Positions 17,701 through 25,800 of a stretch of 64,000 bases of DNA are shown in pieces. Location of the stretch: contig NZ_JAAMQM010000021.1 in the NCBI RefSeq assembly GCF_013523055.1, positions 1 to 64,000 of the forward strand. Reading direction: 5' to 3'. The notes under the pieces were generated by a model. It ran no database searches and was not told the origin of the DNA. It saw only the letters and a program-made list of their open reading frames with translations. Numbering within the stretch: the stretch's first letter is position 1; each line of letters starts with the position of its first letter. Origin of the DNA: Pseudomonas capeferrum. Its GTDB lineage: Bacteria > Pseudomonadota > Gammaproteobacteria > Pseudomonadales > Pseudomonadaceae. The position numbers and the translations under genes were made by a program.

Positions 17701-18278
17701 CCCGAGTAGCGCGACATGGCCCAGCCATGCATGCCGTAGTCCAGGTACTCCTGTACACCGGAAGGCGCCAATACCGGCATCATCACGGCCTTGAAGATGT
17801 GTTCGGTCTGGTGGGGCAGGGAAGAGGAACGGGCGCCGTGGTCATCGCCGGCAATGGCCAGTACACCGCCAAAGGGTGAGGTGCCCGCGGCATTCGCGTG
17901 ACGGAATACATCACCGCAACGGTCCACGCCGGGGCCCTTACCGTACCACATGCCGAACACGCCATCATAGGTGGCGCCTTCGAACAGATTGACCTGCTGT
18001 GTACCCCAGATCGAGGTGGCGGCGAGGTCTTCGTTCATGCCGGGGTGGAACACCGTGTGGTGCGCCTTGAGGTAGTCACGTGCCTTCCACAGGGCCTGGT
18101 CGAAGCCGCCCAGCGGCGAGCCGCGATAGCCGGAAATGAACCCGGCGGTATTCAGGCCGTTGGCCTGATCGCGTTGGCGCTGCATCAGGGGCAGGCGCAC
18201 CAGCGCCTGGATCCCCGTGAGCAACACGTGCCCACTGTGCTGCACGTACTTGTCTTCCAGCGAAACCGGGGTACTCAT
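14715..18278 (-). CDS. Fused indolepyruvate:ferredoxin oxidoreductase (alpha and gamma parts in one chain)
   Basis: A 1187-aa, thiamine-diphosphate-dependent 2-oxoacid:ferredoxin oxidoreductase. The order is a pyrimidine-binding domain (start, 'GFISGYRGSPLGGFD'), a TPP-binding domain ('NLGDGTYFHSG'), an iron-sulfur binding segment ('CEGCGDCSSKSNC') and a C-terminal gamma-type domain ('TGVGGTGVVTIGALLG'). It oxidatively decarboxylates aryl-pyruvates to acyl-CoA, reducing ferredoxin. Two ATGs (18284, 18278) exist; TGGAGG touches the first but is ideally spaced for the second. It is divergent from the MDR gene. Its role in the region is unclear: it may supply reduced ferredoxin or process an aromatic 2-oxoacid. 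Confidence 0.9.
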   Translation of the reverse strand: MSTPVSLEDKYVQHSGHVLLTGIQALVRLPLMQRQRDQANGLNTAGFISGYRGSPLGGFDQALWKARDYLKAHHTVFHPGMNEDLAATSIWGTQQVNLFEGATYDGVFGMWYGKGPGVDRCGDVFRHANAAGTSPFGGVLAIAGDDHGARSSSLPHQTEHIFKAVMMPVLAPSGVQEYLDYGMHGWAMSRYSGCWVALKAVADTVESAAVVDIDVHRVQPVIPTIALPEGGLNIRWPDPPLAQEQRLLEHKLYAALAYARANRLDRIVMDAPNARIGIVTSGKSYLDVCQALNILGIDEAQAQKIGLRVYKVGMVWPLEAEGVRQFAEGLEEIVVVEEKRHLIEYQLKEELYNWREDVRPRIVGKFDDKGEWSLPHTDWLLPAINDLTPAMIARALAKRILRLHPGGPLQVRLAVLDAQLAGKGQLSNLMERVPHYCSGCPHNTSTKVPQGSRALAGIGCHYMAAWIYPQTQTFSQMGGEGVAWIGQAPFTTTQHVFANLGDGTYFHSGILAIRAAIAAKAQITYKILYNDAVAMTGGQPVDGSLSVAQISRQLAAEGVQCLVVVSDDVEKYKDIHDLAQGVPVVRRDKMDEVQEQLRQFQGVSAIIYDQTCAAEKRRRRKRGKFPDPARRVVINEAVCEGCGDCSSKSNCMSVVAVDTEYGRKREIDQSSCNKDFTCLNGFCPSFVTVEGGTLRKPQALAVKADDLWDLPTPSTVTLDEPYSILVTGVGGTGVVTIGALLGMAAFIEGKGTLNLDMAGMAQKGGAVWSHIRIAARQEQLFAPRIAEGEAALLLGCDLVVSANTETLSKLRQGVTHALVNSEQSITSAFVRTFALQAQSGDLTSHPDPQFHTRGMSEQIAEAVGPARADFVDASRIATALMGDSIATNTFMLGYAYQKGWLPVGEAALVQAIELNGTAVAFNLAAFAWGRRSAHDLSRVLRMVEAGKKPSADRMLSQTLEETLERRISVLTAYQNKAYAQRYRQRVEHFMAAETRLLGQPGELSKSVARHYFKVLAIKDEYEVARLFSNGEFLANIQSTFEGDYRLRFHLAPPLLNDNHTGKEPKKRSFGPWMLQGFKLLARLKVLRNTWLDPFGHTHERKVERDWLRNYESILDEVLSGLRSDNLQLARDLLELPDSVRGYGPVKERFLHHAHQRQAQLLEQWRNGSTGQFHEASQATGKIAITQL

Positions 18279-18559
18279 GTTCATCCTCCAGGCGTTGTTC
18301 TTGTATGGCTGCGCCAGGTGCAGGCGATGCCTTGTTATGGGCCGAGTCTAGGAAGCAGGGGGGCGACCGTAAAATCACAAAAACACCGGCGTGGTATTGG
18401 CATTTCAGATACCCGCACGGTACGGCCTTGGGTATGCGCTTCAGCTCAAGCCTGAGGCTGCCCGGTTGTGATGCTAATTAAATATAGACAAATAATCAAA
18501 AAATGTTCAATTATCGGTCGTGCAGATGCTCTAAAACAAAACAGACAAGGGAGAAAGCC
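18279..18559. promoter_or_regulatory. Divergent promoter region (oxidoreductase/MDR) with TGTTCA motif
   Basis: The right half is very AT-rich (18471-18515). It contains AAATGTTCAATTAT at 18501-18514, whose last 11 bases recur as a reverse complement at 25491-25501. A GGGAG ribosome-binding site precedes the MDR start at 18560. Confidence 0.5.
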
Positions 18560-19486
18560 ATGCGTGCAGCCATCATTTCCGAGCGCAATGCCTCGCCACA
18601 GGTGCGTGAGTTCAATGAGCCGCAAGCCCAAGACGGCGCGGTACTGATCGACGTGGACACGGCCGGCCTCGGGGGCTGGGATGTGCTGGGTGCCTACCGC
18701 CTGGGCGTCGAATACCCTTGTGTCATCCGCGGTGAAGGCGTGGGGCGGGCACCGGATGGTCGTCGGGTGTATTTCGGTGAGCGTTCGGTGCTGCCCTACG
18801 GTGCCTGGGCCGAGCGCACCCTGGTGCCGCAAGCCGAGGTGTGGAATGTGCCGGATGAGGTGGACGACAAGACCGCGATCAGCATGGGCATTGCTGCTAC
18901 CGGGGCCATCGTGCCGCTGGAAAAGGCAGAGATCCAGAAGGGCGAGAAGGTCTTGGTACTCGGCGCCACCGGCACCCTGGGGCAGATTGCCCTGCAGCTT
19001 GCGCGTGGCATGGGCGCTGGCAAGGTCGTCGGTGCCGCGCGTTCACAAGAGGCGCTGAGCCGCCTCAAGTCGCGCGGCATCGCCGACGAGGTCGTCACCC
19101 TGGGCGGCAGCGATGATATTGGCGCGCTCAAGGAAGCGGCCGGTGGCGGCTTCGATGTGGTGCTCGACCTGGTTTGCGGGCAACCCCTGCTGACGTCCTT
19201 GAAGGCCACCAACTGGGGCGCACGCATCATGACCATCGGCACCGGTGCGGGCCGTCAGCTCAACCTGGATATCGCCGACTTGCTGTTTCGCAGCCTGTCG
19301 TGCATCGGCACCGGCCAGCGGCCCCCTGCGGACCGCGAGCAAATCTGGCTGCGGCTGCTGAAAATCGCCAGGGAACAGCAGATACACGTGGACTACCTGG
19401 ACTTCACCCTCGACCAGGCGGCAGAGGCCTGGGCTGCACAGGTAGACGGGCCGCACGCCAAGATCACGGCCACGATCCGCCGCTGA
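18560..19486 (+). CDS. MDR-superfamily (quinone oxidoreductase-like) NADPH dehydrogenase/reductase
   Basis: A 308-aa medium-chain dehydrogenase/reductase of the zinc-free type. The GroES-like N-terminal part is followed by the nucleotide-binding 'VLGATGTLGQIALQLA' near residue 140. Such enzymes reduce activated double bonds or quinones with NADPH. The longer open frame starts 57 bases upstream, but ATG at 18560 has a proper ribosome-binding site (GGGAG). It is followed by a LysR regulator on the same strand, which may control it. Confidence 0.82.
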   Translation: MRAAIISERNASPQVREFNEPQAQDGAVLIDVDTAGLGGWDVLGAYRLGVEYPCVIRGEGVGRAPDGRRVYFGERSVLPYGAWAERTLVPQAEVWNVPDEVDDKTAISMGIAATGAIVPLEKAEIQKGEKVLVLGATGTLGQIALQLARGMGAGKVVGAARSQEALSRLKSRGIADEVVTLGGSDDIGALKEAAGGGFDVVLDLVCGQPLLTSLKATNWGARIMTIGTGAGRQLNLDIADLLFRSLSCIGTGQRPPADREQIWLRLLKIAREQQIHVDYLDFTLDQAAEAWAAQVDGPHAKITATIRR

Positions 19487-19564
19487 AGCCTGCAGCGGCA
19501 AGCGGTTTCATTGGTTTCGGCGGCGGGCTTGGCAAAGCAGATGACCAAGGGTAAAGACGTTTCC

Positions 19565-20452
19565 ATGCGCCAGCTGCGCTACTTCGTGGCGGCGGCTGAC
19601 GCCGGGCAGTTCTCCCAAGCGGCGCTCAAGGTGCACGTGTCGCAATCGGCAATCACGGCCGCGGTGCTGCACCTGGAAGAGACCATGGGCGTCAGCCTGT
19701 TTGATCGCCTGCCCCATGGCGTGACGCTGACGGCCGAAGGCAACAAGTTTGCCCAGCATGCGCGGCACATCCTCGATACGCTGCAGGACGCCCTGAGCGA
19801 GCCGCTGTTCCTCAGCCATGCGATGCAGGGCAGTGTGCGCGTGGGCGCCTCCTATACGGTGCTTGGCTACTTCCTGCCAGCGCTGCTGGCGCGATTCAAG
19901 CGCAGCTATCCGCAGGTAGAGATCGACCTTGTCGACATGGATCGCCACAGCATCGAGCGGGCCGTGAACAACGGCGACCTCGACCTCGGCCTTGTGATCG
20001 TGTCCAACACCCTCAGCCTGCACACTTTCGCGCACCAGGTGTTGATCCGTTCGCGCCGGCAACTCTGGTTGGCCAGCCAGCACCCTTTGATGGCGGCCAC
20101 TTCAATCAGCCTCGAAGACGTCGCGCAGCACGCCTACATTCTTGCGACCCTGGACGAAGGTGACAGCTCGACGCTGCGCTACTGGGAGTCTCGCGGACTG
20201 GCACCCAACGTGGCGTTTCGTACCTCTTCCATGGAGGCGCTACGAGGCCTCGTAGGTCATGGCTTCGGCGTCACCATTCTTTCCGACATGCTATATCGGC
20301 CCTGGTCTCTGGAGGGCAAGAAGATCGAGGCTCGGCCACTGGTGGATGTCATTCCGCCCATGGAGCTTGGGCTGATCTGGCTGCCCGACAAGCGCTTGTC
20401 GGAGCCGGCCCAGGCGTTCCGGCAGTTCCTGATCATGGCGTGTGCGTCGTGA
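19565..20452 (+). CDS. LysR-family transcriptional regulator
   Basis: About 295 aa. It has the LysR winged helix-turn-helix at the N-terminus ('FSQAALKVHVSQSAITAAVLHLE') and the periplasmic-binding-protein-like effector domain after residue 90. ATG at 19565 gives the canonical 'MRQLRYFVAAAD' start; an ATG at 19541 would add eight residues. It could regulate the amidohydrolase operon that begins 182 bp downstream or the MDR gene upstream. The effector is unknown. Confidence 0.88.
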   Translation: MRQLRYFVAAADAGQFSQAALKVHVSQSAITAAVLHLEETMGVSLFDRLPHGVTLTAEGNKFAQHARHILDTLQDALSEPLFLSHAMQGSVRVGASYTVLGYFLPALLARFKRSYPQVEIDLVDMDRHSIERAVNNGDLDLGLVIVSNTLSLHTFAHQVLIRSRRQLWLASQHPLMAATSISLEDVAQHAYILATLDEGDSSTLRYWESRGLAPNVAFRTSSMEALRGLVGHGFGVTILSDMLYRPWSLEGKKIEARPLVDVIPPMELGLIWLPDKRLSEPAQAFRQFLIMACAS

Positions 20453-20634
20453 AGCCTCTTGGCAGGCGGTGCCTGTGCTGCCAGGAGTTGTCGTTCATCA
20501 GGCTGCGCTGCGCACAGAGAATTTAAATGAACAAAAATCATATAAGTGTTTATATTCGTACTGGAACCGAACCTGCCGTCCGGTGTATCTGATGACCGTC
20601 CGGCCCGCTGGCTGATTACAACAAGGAGAACGCC
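20453..20634 (+). promoter_or_regulatory. Promoter of the amidohydrolase operon with the shared motif
   Basis: A -35-like TGAACA (20528-20533) and a -10-like TATATT (20551-20556) are 17 bp apart. Between and over the -10 lies TATAAGTGTTTAT (20541-20553), close to the 13-mer found before the CoA-transferase and ditA3. ACAAGGAGAACGCC ahead of the ATG is the ribosome-binding site. Confidence 0.6.
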
Positions 20635-21672
20635 ATGCTGATCGATGTACACGCCCATCTGCTGACCGAGGGCATGCTCAACCGCCACGAATTCTGGGGC
20701 CCTTTCATGAAAGTGCAGGGGCTGACCGTTGGCCATTTTTCCCTCGGTACCAAGCAACCGGCCAAAGCCGCCAGCGATACCGAAGCGCAAGCCAACCTGC
20801 TAGCGCGCATGACCCACGCCAGTCGTCGAAAGCTGATGGCCGAGCGGGGTGTCGACAAGCTGGTGGTGTCCACGCCGTCGCATTGCTTCATGTACTGGGC
20901 GGGTGATTTCGCCAACGAATACGCGCGTATCTGCAACGACGAGATGTCGGCGTTCTGCCGCGCCGACCCCGACCATTTCGACTTCTGGTGCCACGCCAAC
21001 CTGGCCGACCCGCACAACGCCGCCAAGGAAATCGAGCGTGCGGTAACCCAGTTGGGGGCCAAGGGCGTATGCGTAGGCGGTGCCAACTTCAATGGCTTGC
21101 AAGCGTATGACGAGCAGCTGTTCCCGGTATGGGAGAAGCTTGTGCAGCTGGATGTGCCGATCATGGTGCATGGCTTCAATCAGTCGATCTACTGGGGCGA
21201 AAAACACACCGACGACAAGTTCGAAACTACCTCCATCGTGGGTGATTGCGTCGATGAGACCCTGTTTTTCTGGTACCTGATCTGTGGTGGCGCGCTGGAT
21301 GTCTTTCCAACCCTGAAAACCTATATCACCCATGCCGGGGGCATGGCGATCTTCCAACTGGGCCGGCTCAGCGAGCTCAACCAGGCGATGGCGCCCGATA
21401 CGCGCAACCAGCGGCCGCTGCTGGACTACCTGCAGAACTTCTACTTCGACCTCGACGTGCACGCACCTGGCTTGCGTCGTGGCGTCGCTGAAGTGGTGGG
21501 GGCCGAACGCCTGCTGTACGGCACCAACTTCGGCGGGGCCTATGACCACGGTGACCTGACCGCCGGGCTGGGGCTGTCGGCGGAGGACCGCGAGCGGATC
21601 CGCAGCGGCAACGCGATCGAACTGCTCAAGCTGAAGGTGCCGGCCCGCGCTGGTCGCGCAGTGACACCATGA
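20635..21672 (+). CDS. Amidohydrolase_2 (ACMSD-like) family protein
   Basis: A 345-aa TIM-barrel metal hydrolase/decarboxylase of the amidohydrolase_2 family. The N-terminal HxH (H6, H8), H179 in 'MVHGFNQ' and H233 in 'ITHAGG' are present. At the last metal/proton-transfer position, where the family normally has aspartate (GTDYP), this protein has N298 in 'YGTNFGG'. Relatives decarboxylate or hydrolyse (meta-cleavage-type) carboxylic acids. A clear paralog lies at 62.9 kb and carries the same substitution. It heads a tight operon with a kinase-like gene (4-bp overlap) and a phosphatase. Confidence 0.82.
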   Translation: MLIDVHAHLLTEGMLNRHEFWGPFMKVQGLTVGHFSLGTKQPAKAASDTEAQANLLARMTHASRRKLMAERGVDKLVVSTPSHCFMYWAGDFANEYARICNDEMSAFCRADPDHFDFWCHANLADPHNAAKEIERAVTQLGAKGVCVGGANFNGLQAYDEQLFPVWEKLVQLDVPIMVHGFNQSIYWGEKHTDDKFETTSIVGDCVDETLFFWYLICGGALDVFPTLKTYITHAGGMAIFQLGRLSELNQAMAPDTRNQRPLLDYLQNFYFDLDVHAPGLRRGVAEVVGAERLLYGTNFGGAYDHGDLTAGLGLSAEDRERIRSGNAIELLKLKVPARAGRAVTP

Positions 21673-22868
21673 CGGACAGCCTGCTGGCGATGAGCGCCGG
21701 GCGGCCCTATCCGCAACGTGGCGGGCGGCTGCCGCGGCAACTTGGCGACATCAATGCGGCCTGGCTTACGCAACTGCTGCAGCCATGCTACCCCGGTATC
21801 GAGGTGCAGGCGTTGGCGGTGGTGGAGGTCCGCAATGGGCATACCACCAAGCTGCGCGCCAGGCTCGAGTTGAACGAGGTCGGCCAGCGCGCGGGGATAC
21901 CGTCACATGTCTGCCTGAAATCGAACTGGTCGGACGGTTTCGAGAGCGGCGATATCTGTGAGCTGGAGTCGCGTTTCTATCATCTGGCCCGCGAGTGGTC
22001 CGGTGCGCCATTGCCTGCCACGTATTTCACTGACTGGGACGCCGATGGTGGTGGTCGCGGCGTGGTGTTAATGGAGGATCTTGGGCTGGCCGCCGGGCAA
22101 TTCGGCCACAGCACCGATCACCTGGGGGTGGACGGTGTTGCCCAGGGACTGGAATCGCTGGCCACGCTGCATGCCGCGACCTGGGCCAACCCGCAGTTGC
22201 ACCGCCAGGGCTGGCTTCCGGTGTCGATGGCCAACCCGGTAGACAGCGATGGGCTGCTGCGCATGTACAACTACATCAAGGTCAACCTGCGCAAGGACGA
22301 CTACCGGCAGCGGCTGCCCCGGTGGATGTACGAGACGCCGGAGCTGTTCGGCCATGCCTTCGATGAGTTGGCTGCCTTCGAGCGGGCGCAGACCTCGCCC
22401 ATTTGCCTGATCCATGGCGACTCGCACCAGGGCAACAGCTTTCTGCGTGATGACGGGCAACGCATCTGGCTCGACTGGCAACTGGCAAGACGCGGGCGGC
22501 CGTGGCGCGATGTGGCGTACTTCATGCTCGGGGCGTTGACGATAGAAGAGCGCCGCGCCGAGGCGCAACGGCTGCTGCAGGTGTACCGCGAGAAGTTGAT
22601 CAGCCTGGGCGCGCCTGGTGTACTCGACCAGGACACCGCCTGGGAACAGCTGCGGCGTTGGCCGGTGTGGGGCATGCAGACGTGGATGTCGAACATGGAT
22701 GACTGGGGCCAGGCAGGATTGCCGATGGTGGAGCGCTTTTTTGCCGCCGCCGAGGACTTCGATACCATTCGCTTGCTGACCCACGGGCGCAAGCCACGGC
22801 GTACCCCAGTGCTGGGCGAGGGCGCGCGTCCGCTGACACGGGCATATGCACACCTGTTGGAGGATTGA
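21669..22868 (+). CDS. APH/CHK (ecdysteroid-kinase-like) kinase
   Basis: A 399-aa kinase of the aminoglycoside phosphotransferase superfamily. The catalytic loop is HGDSHQGN (H249, D251) and the metal site is in 'WLDWQLARRG'. The N-lobe ('VCLKSNWSD', 'LESRFYHLAREW') and 'VVLMEDLGL' resemble the CHK/ecdysteroid kinase-like group, members of which phosphorylate hydroxyls of steroids in insects. It overlaps the amidohydrolase stop by 4 bp (ATGA). I infer that it phosphorylates a hydroxylated pathway intermediate; the substrate is not known. It is only distantly similar to the kinase at 12.3 kb. Confidence 0.8.
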   Translation: MTDSLLAMSAGRPYPQRGGRLPRQLGDINAAWLTQLLQPCYPGIEVQALAVVEVRNGHTTKLRARLELNEVGQRAGIPSHVCLKSNWSDGFESGDICELESRFYHLAREWSGAPLPATYFTDWDADGGGRGVVLMEDLGLAAGQFGHSTDHLGVDGVAQGLESLATLHAATWANPQLHRQGWLPVSMANPVDSDGLLRMYNYIKVNLRKDDYRQRLPRWMYETPELFGHAFDELAAFERAQTSPICLIHGDSHQGNSFLRDDGQRIWLDWQLARRGRPWRDVAYFMLGALTIEERRAEAQRLLQVYREKLISLGAPGVLDQDTAWEQLRRWPVWGMQTWMSNMDDWGQAGLPMVERFFAAAEDFDTIRLLTHGRKPRRTPVLGEGARPLTRAYAHLLED

Positions 22869-22870
22869 GC

Positions 22871-23656
22871 ATGGTCAAAACGCACGTACTGCATCTGCCA
22901 GGTGTAGACAACTTTCGCAGCCTGGCAGGCATGCCCACCCTGTGTGGCCGCCGGATCGCAGGCCACAGCCTGTTGCGCTCTGATCAGTTGCATCGGCTGA
23001 CGGCCGCGAGCTGGCAGGTATTGCAGCGTCTGGGCCTGAAGGCCGTGTGTGACCTGCGCAGTGCGGGCGAGCGCGAGTGTTATCCGAGCGGCTTGCCGGC
23101 TGCTGGCCTGCAACACCTTCATCTGGCTATCGGTGATGACCTGCGAGCGGACCCGGGCATCGCCGCGATGCAGGCCGAAAATTCGGCGGTGGAGGGCGCG
23201 CAGCGCATGATGCTGGAGGTGTACCAAAGGTTGCCAGGCCTACTGGCAGGGTATATGCCGGCGCTGCTCAGCCTGTTCACTACGCCAAAGCCATCGGTGC
23301 TGATCCACTGCGCCGCCGGCAAGGACCGCACGGGTGTGGCGGTGGCGCTTTTACTGCATGCGCTTGGGGTTGAACCTGGGCAGATCATGGCGGATTACCT
23401 GCGCTCGGCGCGGCGGTTCTGCCAGTTGGACACCCTGCGCCAGCAGGCCATGCACACTGCCGTTAGCCGCATGATGGGCCAGCCGGTCAGCGAAGCGGCG
23501 ATCAATGTCATGCTGGATGCTCGACCTGAGTACCTGAATGCGGCTTATGCGGTGATCGAGGCTGAATATGGCGGGCTGGAGCAGTACCTGGCGCGCTTCA
23601 GTGGCATGGACCGTTGCAGCCTGGACGCGCTGCGCAATCGCCTGCTAGTGGTTTAG
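22871..23656 (+). CDS. Tyrosine-phosphatase-like phosphohydrolase
   Basis: A 261-aa protein of the bacterial tyrosine phosphatase (Y_phosphatase3) family. The P-loop signature HCAAGKDRTG contains the nucleophile C147 and R153, and the N-terminal 'GVDNFRSLAG' and 'LRSDQLHRLT' segments are typical. It begins 2 bp after the kinase stop codon, in the same operon. Members act on phosphoproteins, phosphoinositides or small phosphate esters. Next to a small-molecule kinase, a small phosphorylated metabolite is a reasonable alternative to a protein target. Confidence 0.87.
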   Translation: MVKTHVLHLPGVDNFRSLAGMPTLCGRRIAGHSLLRSDQLHRLTAASWQVLQRLGLKAVCDLRSAGERECYPSGLPAAGLQHLHLAIGDDLRADPGIAAMQAENSAVEGAQRMMLEVYQRLPGLLAGYMPALLSLFTTPKPSVLIHCAAGKDRTGVAVALLLHALGVEPGQIMADYLRSARRFCQLDTLRQQAMHTAVSRMMGQPVSEAAINVMLDARPEYLNAAYAVIEAEYGGLEQYLARFSGMDRCSLDALRNRLLVV

Positions 23657-24537
23657 GGCAGGGTGCTGGCGGTGACCCGTGCGGGCTGCCATTGGGCCAG
23701 GGCAATCCCCAGCAGAATCAGTCCGCCGCCTACCGCGTGATACAGGTGCAAGGTCTCTCCGAGCAACCCAATCGCCAGGCCTGCGGTAAAGAGGGGGACC
23801 AGGTTCATCAGCACCGCGGTTTTTTCCGGGCCCAGGTGTTGCAGGCCCTGCATCCACAGGCCCGGTGCCAGCGCCGAAGCGAAAAGGCCGGCAAACAGGA
23901 CCAGCGGCAGGCTTTGAGAGCTCAGGGCCATCGATGACGTGAGCAGGAACGGCGGCACCAGCAGCAAGGTGCCGCAGAGTATCTGTACGTAAAGGCTTTC
24001 CCAGGTGGGCAGGGGGATCTGCCAGCGTTTCACCAGTACGCAATACAGCGCGTAGGACAGTGACGCCAGCAACATCAGCCACTCACCCAGACCCACCCCT
24101 TGCTGCCAAAGGGACGGCAGGTCACCCGCGGCCAGCAACCAGGCCAACCCGGCGAACGAAACCGCCGCGCCTGCCAGCAGCGGCAGGGTGGGGCGGGTGT
24201 TCAGCAGCGGGAAGGCCACCAGCACCGTCAGCAAGGGCATGGTCGCCAGGATCAGCCCCATTGAGGTGGCACTGACCGTATGCGCGGCAAAATAGGCCAA
24301 TGACTGGTATAGCGACATGCCGAGCAAGCCCAGCACCCCCAGCTTGGGCAGGTACGGCCGTATCGCCTGGCGTATTTTCCAGGTTCTGGGCAGCATGATG
24401 GGCGACAACACCAGCAATGCCGTCAGCCAGCGATAGAACGAAATGGCGGCGGGGTCTATCACCCCCACCGACAGGCGATTGACCACGGTGCTGGCGGCCC
24501 AGATCAGTGTGGCAAGCACAGGAAACAGCAGCTTCAT
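23653..24537 (-). CDS. EamA/DMT-family membrane transporter
   Basis: A 294-aa protein with ten hydrophobic segments in two repeated EamA halves (about 1-140 and 150-290), the usual layout of drug/metabolite exporters. It lies in the inner membrane and probably exports a small metabolite. The gene converges on the phosphatase with a 4-bp overlap of the ends and lies 9 bp downstream of an SDR gene on the same strand, so the two form an operon. Confidence 0.88.
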   Translation of the reverse strand: MKLLFPVLATLIWAASTVVNRLSVGVIDPAAISFYRWLTALLVLSPIMLPRTWKIRQAIRPYLPKLGVLGLLGMSLYQSLAYFAAHTVSATSMGLILATMPLLTVLVAFPLLNTRPTLPLLAGAAVSFAGLAWLLAAGDLPSLWQQGVGLGEWLMLLASLSYALYCVLVKRWQIPLPTWESLYVQILCGTLLLVPPFLLTSSMALSSQSLPLVLFAGLFASALAPGLWMQGLQHLGPEKTAVLMNLVPLFTAGLAIGLLGETLHLYHAVGGGLILLGIALAQWQPARVTASTLP

Positions 24538-24546
24538 CAGGGGCGC

Positions 24547-25392
24547 CTAGTGGCTGGTGGTGTTTCGAGCAGCCATGGCCGCGGCAAAATCGCGCTTTAG
24601 GGTCGGGAAGTAGGCAATCTGGCCACCCATGCCCCCGGCAATGTCAATCGAAGCCGCACTGATGAAGCTGGCGTATTCGCTGGAAAGGAACAGCACCATC
24701 CCCGCTACATCTTCCGGTTTGCCGTATCGGCCGATCGGCACCACCTTCATGACCATGGCGTCGAACTCTTCACGGCTGACGCCGGGGCCCATTTCCTTGT
24801 AGTGACGGTCCCACTGGCCGGTGTCGATCCAGCCCATGTTCAGGCTGTTGACGAGAATATTGTCCTTGGCCAGCGACATGCCCAGCGAGCGGGAAAGGGC
24901 TACGCATGACGCCCGGTTGATCACCGACGGGATGCCGTCGGGCGTGGGCACGGTGCCGGCCAGGGCATTGATCTCGATGATCCGACCCCAGCGCTGTTGG
25001 CGCATGGACGGCACCACTGCCTGAACGAAGCGAAAATGCCCCATCTGCAACACATTGGCGTGTTCAAGAATGGCCTCCGGTGTCAGGGTTTCGAGGTTGC
25101 CACCGCGTCCCTGGCCGGCATTATTGACCAGAATGTCCACGCCCCCCCATGCCTGGACCACTTCGCTGACGAAATGTTGAACACCCTGAGTGTCCGTGAC
25201 ATCCACGGCCCGTGCCAGCACCGCCTGTGCGTTTTCCTGCAGCTGCGTTGCCGCTTCACGGACGGCCTCCAGGCTTCGCGCGCAAATGGCCACGCGAGCA
25301 CCTTCCAGCGCGAAGGCGCGGGCTATGGCAAGGCCTATGCCGCGCGAAGCGCCAGTGACAATCACGCGTTTTCCGCTCAGATCGATGTTCAT
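24547..25392 (-). CDS. Short-chain dehydrogenase/reductase (SDR)
   Basis: An SDR of about 281 aa with TGASRGIG near residue 12 and 'NNAGQG' near residue 90. The usual catalytic YxxxK is not evident: after the 'INALAGTVPT' segment, the place for YxxxK reads 'PSVINRASCVALSRSL'. The Tyr and Lys of the active site therefore appear to be replaced, which is unusual. ATG at 25392 follows AAGGAG; upstream codons in the same frame lack a site. It is the first gene of an operon with the EamA exporter and is divergent from the envelope operon. Confidence 0.78.
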   Translation of the reverse strand: MNIDLSGKRVIVTGASRGIGLAIARAFALEGARVAICARSLEAVREAATQLQENAQAVLARAVDVTDTQGVQHFVSEVVQAWGGVDILVNNAGQGRGGNLETLTPEAILEHANVLQMGHFRFVQAVVPSMRQQRWGRIIEINALAGTVPTPDGIPSVINRASCVALSRSLGMSLAKDNILVNSLNMGWIDTGQWDRHYKEMGPGVSREEFDAMVMKVVPIGRYGKPEDVAGMVLFLSSEYASFISAASIDIAGGMGGQIAYFPTLKRDFAAAMAARNTTSH

Positions 25393-25800
25393 GCGGGGCG
25401 AGCTCCTTGTGGTTTTTATTGGGGCGAGCGCAGGCACATGCCGGTGCCTTCAGTGGCCTGTTTACCGGAAAAAGGCAGGCAGAGCAAAACATAATTGAAC
25501 AGTTAGCTTTTTTGTGTGCAGTATTGGGCTCAGGTTTTTTCAGGACCTCGGACACCAGGGACGTTCAGCGGCAAAAAAATGTCGCTCGATATTCTTTATA
25601 GAGAATTGAAATCTTTATATGGAATTATTTTTTTTTCTCGGTTAATTTGAATTCAAGCCACGGGAGCGCTTCACCGGTAGACCTGCCGGCAAGACCACCC
25701 AAGACGCTTAGGCAAGGGGCAATGCAGCGGCACGTCACGACGCTTGCAACCGTCACTTGCCCTCACATAAACGACTGAAAATAAAAATAAAAGGTGGCGT
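25393..25800. promoter_or_regulatory. Divergent promoter region (SDR / envelope operon)
   Basis: These 408 gene-free bases include an AT-rich core (about 25595-25650). ATAATTGAACAGTTAG at 25491-25506 is the reverse complement of the TGTTCAATTAT seen at 18504-18514 and probably belongs to the minus-strand SDR promoter. I see no gene here. Confidence 0.5.
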
